The notes under the pieces: model-generated
Seen by the model: the letters and a program-made list of their open reading frames with translations, nothing else
Told to the model about the DNA's origin: nothing
Database searches by the model: none
In this document: positions 1 to 6,136 of the stretch, piece after piece
Layout: every line of letters begins with the position of its first letter
Numbering within the stretch: the first letter of the stretch is position 1
Made by a program: the position numbers and the translations under genes
Assembly: GCA_019237175.1 (NCBI GenBank)
Contig: JAFAHP010000647.1
Location: forward strand, 1 to 9,457
Source: Alphaproteobacteria bacterium
GTDB lineage: Bacteria > Pseudomonadota > Alphaproteobacteria > ATCC43930 > CGMCC-115725
Length of the DNA: 9,457 bases
Reading direction: 5' to 3'

Positions 1-1
1 G

Positions 2-166
2 TTCGGCAAACGGTTCGGCGCCGCCGCCCGGATCGCAAACAGCGACCGGCGGATTGTCTACCAATGCTCGGACGATGCTTTGCGCTGGCCGTGTGGCGCG
101 CGGATGGGTCAGCGCTTTGTAGAGGGCGTTCCCTCCGGTGGCGTTACTAAATGTCTCGATCCTTAA
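2..166 (+). CDS. 3' end of an unidentified protein (partial)
   Basis: An open frame enters from the left edge and stops at TAA 164-166, giving 54 residues. It is preferred to the other two forward frames because its third codon positions are the most GC-rich and because it reads as a balanced sequence with three cysteines (YQC, WPCG, TKC) near the end. The spacing of a Cys followed by a WPCGAR-type motif faintly recalls secreted staphylococcal-nuclease-like (thermonuclease) proteins of alphaproteobacteria, but too little is present to assign a family. It would converge on the PAP2 gene and overlap its end by 20 nt. The call could be wrong: this may be noncoding sequence or a remnant. The flanking sequence to the left is needed to decide. 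Confidence 0.35.
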   Translation, partial: FGKRFGAAARIANSDRRIVYQCSDDALRWPCGARMGQRFVEGVPSGGVTKCLDP

Positions 167-1682
167 CACCATGTCGAGGCGATACTACACGCGTCGACGC
201 CGAGGCAAGCGACTGCCCGGGCGTGAGAGCAGCACGACTGCGACGACCGGTGGAAAGTTGGCAAAAGCAGCGGCAGGGCCACGGCGTCATATCGCTCAAA
301 CCGCTGTTTCTCCGCCCAACGGCAGCCAAATCGATATCCCAGCGCGCAAACACCCAAACCACCGATCGTGTGACCAACACCGCAACAAACGCCCCGGCAA
401 TCACGTCGCTTGGATAATGGGCTCCGACAACGATTCGGCTGGCACCGACGATCGCGGCTGCGAGGATGTAAAACAACAGGTGCCGCGGCCACAGCCACCA
501 GAGGGCCGTCGCCAGCGCGACAATTGTCGCGGTGTGACCGGACGGAAACGACCAGTGATCGGAGCGCCAAGCGAGCCCGGTGAAACCGTAGAGGTCACTG
601 CCGAACAATAATTTCGGTCGTACTCGACCGAGGCCGATCTTGATGACGTCCGCCGTCAGACCGGCGACGGCAATCGACGCGAACAAAAAGGCCGGTATTG
701 CCGACCAGGTGCGCATGGCAGCCGCCGCCTCGTGCAACCGCGGCAATCCGCCACCCCAGTGCAAGGCCGCGAAAAGGCCGGCGAACACCACCAGCCATCC
801 CCACGCCTCGCCGAGGCTTCCGATCACCGCGAATAGACCGCGCAAAGCGGGATCCTCGGCGTGCAGGTAGATTGCCATCGGTCGATCGACCCAGCTGATC
901 GAGATGACGACCAGAACCGCCGTAAAGACGCCGGCAGTGGCGGTTCGCCTCGTCTGCGTTGCCCACAGCCACCGTAACGCCGAGTGGCCGGTGCGCCGCG
1001 CGAAACGGTAAAGACGAAGTGCATCCGGTGCGGCGAACACGTCCTTTTCGACGATCGCCCAATGGGCAACCACTGTCGTGCCGAAGACAAGCAGCCCGGC
1101 CCAAACGACATCCGATAGGAAATGGCCGCCCTGAGCGATCCGCACGAGACCGATGAAGGCGCCAAAGCCGAGAGCCGCGGCGATCCCCCGCTGCCGCGCT
1201 TTGCCCGGCGGCAGCAGAAACGCGAATGCGACGAGCGAAAAGCCGAGGGCCGCATGACCGGACACGAACGCGCAATTTCGCGCGCATTCCACCGCGGGCA
1301 ACGGCGCCGCGGTGAAATGACGGGTCCCGCCAAATGCTTCGACCTGTGTCGGCCGGGCTCGCCCCCAGTGGTCCTTCAGCACCGCGTTCGCCAGCAGCCC
1401 GGGGCCCAGCAGTGTCGAAAAGACAATGAACAGCAGGGCTTTGCGATCGAGCCGCGCGAGCGGCCGCTGCATCAAGAACAGCCATGCAGCGGCGACGGAG
1501 ACCAGAAGGGCGATGCCCCAGCTGATCCAAGGGACCGCATGATAGATGAAGCCCACCGGCGCCCAGCGGTTGAGCGCAAAACCATGCTGTGAATCGTAAA
1601 ACCAACCGCTGACCGATAGATCGACTTGCGGCACCAGCAAAAACAGCGCCGTCGTTGCGGCGGCCAACGCCGCATAGACCAC
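147..1682 (-). CDS. Tandem double PAP2-family membrane phosphatase
   Basis: A polytopic inner-membrane protein of about 511 residues that contains two complete type-2 phosphatidic acid phosphatase (PAP2) units in one chain. Domain 1 has K103...R110-P, SGH (S141, H143) and R181-x5-H187-x3-D191. Domain 2 has K348...R355-P, PSGH (S381, H383) and R416-x5-H422-x3-D426. All catalytic signature residues are therefore present in both halves. The first half resembles lipid A phosphatase/undecaprenyl-pyrophosphate phosphatase-type PAP2 proteins, including an N-terminal Asp...FYD...GF segment. PAP2 enzymes remove phosphate from lipid phosphates or pyrophosphates, usually on the periplasmic face; the actual substrate is not visible here. 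The chosen GTG at 1680-1682 follows AAGGGGG, which is joined to the stop of the upstream gene; a GTG at 1704-1706 would add 8 residues but lacks a ribosome site. The last ~55 residues after the final membrane segment are hydrophilic, do not look like PAP2, and overlap the convergent frame at 2-166. The gene is last in the kdoO-elm1-PAP2 operon. Confidence 0.88.
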   Translation of the reverse strand: MVYAALAAATTALFLLVPQVDLSVSGWFYDSQHGFALNRWAPVGFIYHAVPWISWGIALLVSVAAAWLFLMQRPLARLDRKALLFIVFSTLLGPGLLANAVLKDHWGRARPTQVEAFGGTRHFTAAPLPAVECARNCAFVSGHAALGFSLVAFAFLLPPGKARQRGIAAALGFGAFIGLVRIAQGGHFLSDVVWAGLLVFGTTVVAHWAIVEKDVFAAPDALRLYRFARRTGHSALRWLWATQTRRTATAGVFTAVLVVISISWVDRPMAIYLHAEDPALRGLFAVIGSLGEAWGWLVVFAGLFAALHWGGGLPRLHEAAAAMRTWSAIPAFLFASIAVAGLTADVIKIGLGRVRPKLLFGSDLYGFTGLAWRSDHWSFPSGHTATIVALATALWWLWPRHLLFYILAAAIVGASRIVVGAHYPSDVIAGAFVAVLVTRSVVWVFARWDIDLAAVGRRNSGLSDMTPWPCRCFCQLSTGRRSRAALTPGQSLASASTRVVSPRHGVKDRDI

Positions 1683-1685
1683 GCT

Positions 1686-1692
1686 CCCCCTT
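1686..1692 (-). promoter_or_regulatory. Ribosome binding site joined to the ELM1 stop codon
   Basis: On the minus strand the ELM1 stop TAA (1693-1691) runs straight into a G tract, giving AAGGGGG, with GTG following at 1682-1680. This suggests translational coupling: a ribosome ending on the ELM1 gene would be placed on the PAP2 start. The spacer of 3 nt after the last G is short, so the effective pairing may use the AAGG part. It is the main reason for choosing this start over the upstream GTG at 1706. Confidence 0.4.
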
Positions 1693-2716
1693 ATACCTGC
1701 GGCCACTGATCGAGCCGGCTCAAAACCAGTGCGCGCAGAGTAGCGCCGCCGCGGGCGGTATCCTGCGGGATCGGGTAAGTCCAGGGTTCGAGACGCCCGG
1801 CAAATGGCCGGGTGATCCCTGCCTCCCGCATCAGACGATGAAAGCGGGCGAATTTCGCGCCGCCGCCGTCGATATCAAAAATGTGGACAGGTCTGCCTGT
1901 CGCCGCCGCCTCGCTGATCATCGAGACCGAATCGGCGGTCACGAAAAACGCGTCGGCGAGCGCCAAAAAGGCAAAATAGGGGTTGTCCCCGGTGCCGTCC
2001 CAGACAATTGCCGGCAGCCCGGCGAGGCGATCCCGGATCAGCTTTTGCCCCGCCGCGCCAGTCCGGCGCGAGGGTGTGACCAAGGCGGAGCCGCCCGATT
2101 CGCAAAGTATCCCGCCGATTGCGTCGGCAATTTCGCCGAGCCGGCGTAAAGTCAGGCGATAGGCCTTGTTGCTGCCCCCAATCAATACCGTCACCACCGG
2201 GCGCGGCAGCGCGGCGAGCGCCGGAAAACGGCTGCGTTCGGTGGCGAGAAGCACCTGGGTGACGCGGTGCATGGCCCCCCGGCTGACGATTACGTTGGGG
2301 CCGCGCAAGCGATCATGTTCGGGAACGACAAGCAGGTCGAATTCGGAACGTTTTATCCGTGGATCCTGAACCTGGGCCAGGAAGATCGATCTGCCGGCGG
2401 CGCGTCGGATCGCCAGGGCCGGAACCACAGTGTTCCGGCCGCAGCCGATGACCAGATCGGGCCAGGGCGGACCCAGCCGCGCCTCCCCGTCTCGGACAGT
2501 CCTTCGCGACAGCGGCCACAGCTGCGGCGGCAGGATGCTCCATGGCCGACGAATATCGAGCGGTTTTTCGATAAACCGGAATCGCGTTGCCTCGGCGAGC
2601 CCGAGCGCCTGACTTCTCATGCCGGCTTTGCCATCGTGCAACACCCAAGCCAAGGGTGAGGACGCCTCAGTCGCCGCAAACGGCTGTGGGGCGGCCAGTA
2701 TCAACGACGACGACAT
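1691..2716 (-). CDS. ELM1-family (DUF1022/COG3660) GT-B-like protein
   Basis: A 341-residue soluble protein recognised as a bacterial member of the mitochondrial-fission ELM1 family. Family landmarks in order are: WVLHDGKAGMRSQALGLAEA (about 24-43), PDLVIGCGRN (86-95), the QVQDPR...FDLLVVPEHD block (115-135), a GAMHRV turn (147-152), VLIGGSNKAY (177-186), and DNPYFAFLALADAFFVTADS followed by VSMISEAAATGRPV (244-277). The last two blocks resemble the second half of GT-B glycosyltransferases such as MurG, with a Gly-rich loop and then an AD...SE...GRP donor-binding pattern. A sugar-nucleotide-dependent role is therefore a reasonable inference, not an established activity. The plant homologue recruits dynamin to mitochondria, but the bacterial function is not settled. 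The ATG at 2716 follows an in-frame TAA by 9 nt, which fixes the longest possible start; no clear ribosome site is seen. It lies 70 nt after the Kdo hydroxylase gene and just before the double PAP2 gene, which favours an envelope role. Confidence 0.85.
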   Translation of the reverse strand: MSSSLILAAPQPFAATEASSPLAWVLHDGKAGMRSQALGLAEATRFRFIEKPLDIRRPWSILPPQLWPLSRRTVRDGEARLGPPWPDLVIGCGRNTVVPALAIRRAAGRSIFLAQVQDPRIKRSEFDLLVVPEHDRLRGPNVIVSRGAMHRVTQVLLATERSRFPALAALPRPVVTVLIGGSNKAYRLTLRRLGEIADAIGGILCESGGSALVTPSRRTGAAGQKLIRDRLAGLPAIVWDGTGDNPYFAFLALADAFFVTADSVSMISEAAATGRPVHIFDIDGGGAKFARFHRLMREAGITRPFAGRLEPWTYPIPQDTARGGATLRALVLSRLDQWPQV

Positions 2717-2786
2717 GCGCGTGGTTTATCGCCGAACAAGGTGATCTTCGCGCGCCAAAGGAGAGCGTGCGGGCCCGTCTTCCACC

Positions 2787-3716
2787 TCAGCTCAAACTTC
2801 GCTTGGTCATCCGCTCGAGTATCCGCAATGGCGAGTTCTTTGGCCCGGCCATCGCCTCGACGTCGACGTAAAACGTTTGCTCGAGAGCATATTGGCCGGC
2901 AACCGCTGCGTGAAGAACCTGATCGGTAAAACAGATCCAGCTCGATCCCGCGGGAAACGCGAATTCCTCATAAGGTGTATTCGCCTGGTATACGGCATCC
3001 CGCTTGGCGCTGTTGTGAAGGCGCAGCATCAGTTGATCGTAGGCGCTCCGCCGGCCACGCGTGGCTCCGACCGCGGCGAGCAGATAGGCAGCGGACGATA
3101 TCGGCCGGCCGAGTGAGGGCAGGAACTTCTCGGCTAGGGATTCGAATGGCTCGCCGATATGCCAGATGCGTGGTCTCCCCGAGGGGTTGATATTCGAGAA
3201 AAGACGCAGAATACGGCGGCCCCGGGTTGGAGTCGAAGGAAAGGCGTCGACATGCAGCAGCTTGTCGTCCTTCAGGCGCGTATATTCGCGACCCGCGATT
3301 TCAAGCGGACGATAGCTGGCGCGAGCATGCTCGAGACCGCTCGCATATCGCGGGCATAAATCGAGAATAATCTGAAGCGCCGCCGCCGCAAACGCATCCA
3401 TCATCTTGTGGAGTCTTGACCGCTCGTGATCTCCGGCCAGCGCACCTTTGAGCAAGCCGGTTGCAGGGTTAAAGCTGATGTTTTTGGCTTTTCGATCGGC
3501 AAGTCGTGAGGAGAACAATACACCGCACTTCTCCTCCGGAATAAACGCGAGGTTCGGGAAATAAAGAACCTTCCCTTGCTCCAAAGATCGCAGGGCATGA
3601 TCTCTTTGAGGCTCGGGAAAGGGTCCGTGCCAACGCGTTATCGGGATCGTTTCTACCGAGGTAATGTTGCTTCTCCTTGATGGCGATCTCGAGGGGTAGG
3701 GGGTCTCGTCGAGCAA
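2787..3716 (-). CDS. kdoO: Kdo 3-hydroxylase, Fe(II)/2-oxoglutarate-dependent
   Basis: Matches the Kdo_hydroxy family (KdoO), which uses Fe(II), O2 and 2-oxoglutarate to hydroxylate carbon 3 of the outer Kdo sugar in the inner core of lipopolysaccharide, converting Kdo to Ko. The family was characterised in Burkholderia and Yersinia. Seen here (numbering from TTG 3716, 309 residues): the LEQGKVLYFPNLAF N-terminal block (45-58), SFNPATGLLKG (81-91), the metal-binding H155-x-D157 in LLHVDAFPS, the RILRLFSNINPSGRPRIWHIGE block (168-189), and a distal His H269 in FTDQVLHAAVAG, completing an HxD...H triad. No signal peptide is visible, consistent with a cytosolic enzyme. The only standard start that keeps the whole conserved region is TTG 3714-3716, which lacks a ribosome site. 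A strong one (AAGGAG) instead lies 7 nt before an in-frame ATT at 3665, which would give 292 residues. It is the first gene of a probable operon with the ELM1 and PAP2 genes. Confidence 0.85.
   Translation of the reverse strand: MLDETPYPSRSPSRRSNITSVETIPITRWHGPFPEPQRDHALRSLEQGKVLYFPNLAFIPEEKCGVLFSSRLADRKAKNISFNPATGLLKGALAGDHERSRLHKMMDAFAAAALQIILDLCPRYASGLEHARASYRPLEIAGREYTRLKDDKLLHVDAFPSTPTRGRRILRLFSNINPSGRPRIWHIGEPFESLAEKFLPSLGRPISSAAYLLAAVGATRGRRSAYDQLMLRLHNSAKRDAVYQANTPYEEFAFPAGSSWICFTDQVLHAAVAGQYALEQTFYVDVEAMAGPKNSPLRILERMTKRSLS
3672..3678 (-). promoter_or_regulatory. Strong Shine-Dalgarno in front of an ATT codon in kdoO
   Basis: Minus-strand AAGGAGA (3678-3672) is the best ribosome-binding sequence in the region. 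Counting from AAGGAG, it ends 7 nt before codon ATT at 3665-3663, which is in frame with kdoO. The conserved part of the protein begins about 10 codons further on, so a start here would fit the family. ATT starts are rare; infC is the known example. The alternative is the TTG at 3716, upstream of this site. Confidence 0.5.
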
Positions 3717-3748
3717 CCCGTCGTGCGCGAGAGTGTCTCGCGCGCTGT

Positions 3749-3766
3749 CGATCGCGACCGATCGCG
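3749..3766. repeat. Two GATCGCG repeats 10 bp apart just downstream of the predicted start site
   Basis: GATCGCG occurs at 3750-3756 and 3760-3766, one helical turn apart. Each copy begins inside the palindrome CGATCG (3749-3754 and 3759-3764). The block also contains GACCG/CGGTC arms around ATCG. It lies about +4 to +21 relative to the predicted operon transcript start, where a bound protein could block transcription. Such GATCG-rich strings are common in genomes of this composition, so an operator is only a possibility. Confidence 0.25.
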
Positions 3767-3776
3767 GTCCATGCGG

Positions 3777-3805
3777 ATGCTAGCGTGCCGAAACCCGCTG
3801 GGCAA
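3777..3805 (-). promoter_or_regulatory. Candidate sigma70-type promoter for the kdoO-elm1-PAP2 operon
   Basis: On the minus strand TTGCCC (3805-3800) is followed after exactly 17 nt by TAGCAT (3782-3777). Each hexamer matches the sigma70 consensus at 4 of 6 positions, and this pairing is a common form in alphaproteobacteria. The predicted transcript start near 3770 leaves a leader of about 54 nt to TTG 3716 or about 105 nt to ATT 3665. No transcript data support it; this is a pattern match. Confidence 0.5.
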
Positions 3806-3906
3806 GGCGACCGCTCGACCGATATCCCACCCTTTGGCTTCGCGTAATAAAATTGCCCGCCCGGCAGAGTGTTCCTATGATCACGCGGTTGCGAAGGGCG
3901 GATCGG

Positions 3907-4416
3907 ATGCGGCGGATCAAGCTCGACCAAATCGACCGTCGAATCCTGCAAAATCTGCAGGCTGAGGGACGCATCACCAATGTCGAACTGGCGCGCCGCG
4001 CCGGTATTTCGGCCCCGCCGTGCCTGCGTCGTGTGCGCGCCCTCGAAGAAGCCCGAATTATCCGTGGATATCATGCCCATTTGGCGCCCGAGGCGCTGGG
4101 TTATGGCGTGACCGTGTTCGCTCACGTTGGTTTGGCAAGCCAGGCCGAGGCCGATCTCAAAGCCTTCGAAGAGTTGGTTGCGACCTGGCCAGAGGTCCGC
4201 GAGGCGCATATGCTGACCGGAGAAACCGATTTCCTCCTGAAAATCGTGGCACCCGATTGGGACAGCTATCAGCGCTTTTTGAGCGCAAAACTGACCTCCG
4301 CACCTAACGTCAGCCAGGTGAAGTCGGCGCTGACCCTGCGCGTCTCAAAGGACGAGCCCGGGATCCCGATCGGCGCGCACAGCGCTTTCATATCCGCCGA
4401 AACATCCGACAACTAA
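3907..4416 (+). CDS. Lrp/AsnC-family transcriptional regulator
   Basis: A 169-residue DNA-binding regulator. Residues 1-60 form the AsnC-type winged helix-turn-helix: KLDQIDRRILQNLQAEGRIT, NVELARRAGIS, and PPCLRRVRALEEARIIRGYHA as the recognition helix and wing. Residues about 65-150 form the RAM/Lrp effector-binding and oligomerisation domain, with the typical GETDFLLKIVAPD (105-117) and a preceding beta-alpha unit. These proteins act as dimers to octamers and usually respond to amino acids. The specific ligand cannot be read from sequence. The ATG at 3907 is chosen because GAAGGG (3893-3898) lies 8 nt upstream and the protein then begins as typical relatives do; ATG 3877 and TTG 3853 are in frame but less likely. 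The gene is divergent from the kdoO operon and lies 18 nt before nhaA, so it may control either neighbour. A -10-like TAAAAT at 3848-3853 lacks a convincing -35 partner. Confidence 0.92.
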   Translation: MRRIKLDQIDRRILQNLQAEGRITNVELARRAGISAPPCLRRVRALEEARIIRGYHAHLAPEALGYGVTVFAHVGLASQAEADLKAFEELVATWPEVREAHMLTGETDFLLKIVAPDWDSYQRFLSAKLTSAPNVSQVKSALTLRVSKDEPGIPIGAHSAFISAETSDN

Positions 4417-4434
4417 ATCGCCCGGGCCGCCGCG

Positions 4435-5637
4435 GTGAGCGAACCACGATCGCCGGTTTCGCGATTGCAGCAGTTCCTGGCGCTCGAATCTGCCGGCGGC
4501 ATCGCGCTTGGCGCAGCAGCGGTGGCGGCATTGGTCTTCGCCAATTCTCCGGTGGGCACGCTTTACACCCGATTGTTGGATATTCCGCTCGGCGTCCAGA
4601 TCGGCAGCCTGCTGATCAAAAAGCCGCTGCTGCTGTGGGTCAATGACGGGCTGATGGCGATTTTCTTTATGCTTGTCGGCCTCGAGGTCAAGCGTGAGAT
4701 CTGCGAAGGAGGATTGTCTGATCGCGCGAAGGCCACGGTCCCAGTGGTCGCCGCCTTCGGCGGAATGGCCGTGCCAGCCTTGATCTATACCGGGTTCAAT
4801 TGGGGAAACGGAGAAGCCCTACACGGTTGGGCGATCCCGACTGCGACCGATATAGCCTTTGCCCTCGGCGTGCTGTCGCTGCTCGGCTCGCGTGTGCCCC
4901 CTTCGCTGCGACTTTTTCTGCTTGCGGTTGCGATTATCGACGATCTCGGCGCGATCGTTATCATCGCTATATTCTACACCTCAGAATTGTCGTGGATCGC
5001 CCTCTCTCTCGCGGGCCTTGCCGCGGCTTTGCTGGTATGTCTAAATCTTGTGGGAGTGACCCACCGTGCCGCCTACATGCTGACGGGTGTGTTCTTGTGG
5101 GTGTGCGTGCTGAAATCCGGGATCCACGCGACCCTTGCCGGGGTTGCCGTCGGTGTGGCGGTGCCGTTGCGCACATCGCGGACCGTCTCGCCGCTGCTGG
5201 CGCTCGAGCACGATCTTCATCCCTGGGTCGCGTTCGGGGTGCTTCCCGCCTTTGCATTTGCCAATGCCGGGGTGCGGCTTATCGGGATCACTGTGGCGGA
5301 TCTGCTCGACCCGATTGAGCTCGGAATTGCGCTCGGTTTGTTTGTCGGCAAACCGCTCGGGGTCGCCGGCGCGATTTGGGCCGCGCACCGTTGCGGGTTT
5401 GTCACGCTCCCCGAGGGAGCCGGTTGGCGCCAGATTTACGGCCTGGCGCTACTGACCGGTATCGGTTTCACAATGAGCCTGTTTATCGGAAGTCTCGCCT
5501 TCCCGGGGGAGGGTTACGAGTTGGACATCCGCATCGCGGTGCTCGCGGCGTCGCTGGCGTCGGCGCTCTTGGGGTATCTCGTACTACGAACCGCCGCGAT
5601 CGCGGCTCAGCCAAAATCGACGGTCACGACCTCGTAG
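4435..5637 (+). CDS. nhaA: Na+/H+ antiporter NhaA
   Basis: A 400-residue inner-membrane sodium/proton antiporter that exports Na+ or Li+ in exchange for protons, important for pH and sodium homeostasis. Length and order of motifs match the NhaA family: LESAGGIALGAAAVAALVFANS (18-39, first membrane helix), LLLWVNDGLMAIFFMLVGLEVKRE (65-88), and TATDIAFALG with D139 (the position of the E. coli D133 extended-chain Asp). The ion-binding pair D169-D170 lies in AVAIIDDLGAI, H231 in SGIHATLAG corresponds to the known pH-related His, K306 lies in FVGKPLG, and LLTGIGFTMSLFIGSLAF (339-356) is a late helix. All key charged residues are present, so the protein should be active. The start is GTG 4435; no good ribosome site is visible, but the regulator gene ends only 18 nt upstream, so coupled or leader-poor translation is plausible. 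Its last 31 nt overlap the 3' end of greA on the other strand. Confidence 0.96.
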   Translation: MSEPRSPVSRLQQFLALESAGGIALGAAAVAALVFANSPVGTLYTRLLDIPLGVQIGSLLIKKPLLLWVNDGLMAIFFMLVGLEVKREICEGGLSDRAKATVPVVAAFGGMAVPALIYTGFNWGNGEALHGWAIPTATDIAFALGVLSLLGSRVPPSLRLFLLAVAIIDDLGAIVIIAIFYTSELSWIALSLAGLAAALLVCLNLVGVTHRAAYMLTGVFLWVCVLKSGIHATLAGVAVGVAVPLRTSRTVSPLLALEHDLHPWVAFGVLPAFAFANAGVRLIGITVADLLDPIELGIALGLFVGKPLGVAGAIWAAHRCGFVTLPEGAGWRQIYGLALLTGIGFTMSLFIGSLAFPGEGYELDIRIAVLAASLASALLGYLVLRTAAIAAQPKSTVTTS

Positions 5638-6080
5638 GATTTTGCACCGCGCGGCGTTGCGACCTCGACACTGTCCCCCTTGCCTTTGCCAATCAAAGCC
5701 CGCGCCAGCGGCGAGGTTACCGACAGCCGGCCGCGGCTGATATCGGCCTCGTCCTCACCGACGATCTGGAAAGTCTGCTCCTCCTCGCTTTCTTCCTCGG
5801 CGAGTGTAACCCGCGCCCCGAATTTGATTACCGAGCCCGACAATTTGGAAACGTCGATGACCTCGGCGCGAGCCACCTTGTCTTCAAGCTCCATGAGCCG
5901 CCCTTCGATAAAACTCTGGCGCTCGCGAGCAGCGTGATATTCGGCATTCTCCGCGAGATCGCCGTGGGCCCGCGCCTCGGCTATTGCACGGATGATCGCT
6001 GGCCGCTCGACCGTTTTGAGCTGCTTGAGCTCCTCGCGAAGGCGGTTGTACCCGTCGGTCGTCATCGGAATTTTATTCAT
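5607..6080 (-). CDS. greA: Transcription elongation factor GreA
   Basis: A 157-residue cytosolic factor, exactly the usual GreA size, that enters the RNA polymerase secondary channel and stimulates cleavage of backtracked RNA. The N-terminal coiled coil (about 1-75) carries the conserved tip GDLAENAEY with D41 and E44, the acidic residues that support cleavage. The C-terminal FKBP-like domain (about 80-157) contains VIKFGARVTL, FQIVGEDEAD, ISRGRLSVTSPLARALIGK and GDSVEV...YEVVTV. The start is ATG 6078-6080, which gives the family-typical MNKIPMTTDGYNRLREEL. An in-frame GTG at 6138-6140 overlapping the carB stop would add 20 residues that are not part of GreA and is rejected. No strong ribosome site is seen. 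It follows carB by 56 nt and is probably co-transcribed with it, a common alphaproteobacterial arrangement. Confidence 0.97.
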   Translation of the reverse strand: MNKIPMTTDGYNRLREELKQLKTVERPAIIRAIAEARAHGDLAENAEYHAARERQSFIEGRLMELEDKVARAEVIDVSKLSGSVIKFGARVTLAEEESEEEQTFQIVGEDEADISRGRLSVTSPLARALIGKGKGDSVEVATPRGAKSYEVVTVDFG

Positions 6081-6136
6081 CGAAGACGGGGTCGTTATCC
6101 TGTGTTGAAAGGAACCGGAAACGCGCCAATTGGCAA

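Noticed and set aside
595..1605. Minus-strand open frame of 336 codons inside the PAP2 gene
   Set aside because: It is a shadow of the PAP2 frame: Arg/Gly/Ala-rich with no family resemblance, while the overlapping frame has both sets of PAP2 motifs.
3848..3853. -10-like TAAAAT upstream of the Lrp/AsnC gene
   Set aside because: It matches the consensus at 5 of 6 positions but no acceptable -35 hexamer lies 16-18 nt upstream, so it is not listed as a promoter.
3469..4209. Minus-strand open frame of 246 codons spanning the kdoO start and the regulator gene
   Set aside because: It lies antisense to a clear Lrp/AsnC gene and out of frame with kdoO. No domain is visible, and long open antisense frames are expected at this base composition.
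6125..6134. Perfect 10-bp palindrome GCCAATTGGC just after the carB stop
   Set aside because: It is short, isolated and has no loop. It could be an operator in front of greA, but a 10-bp palindrome alone is too common to call.
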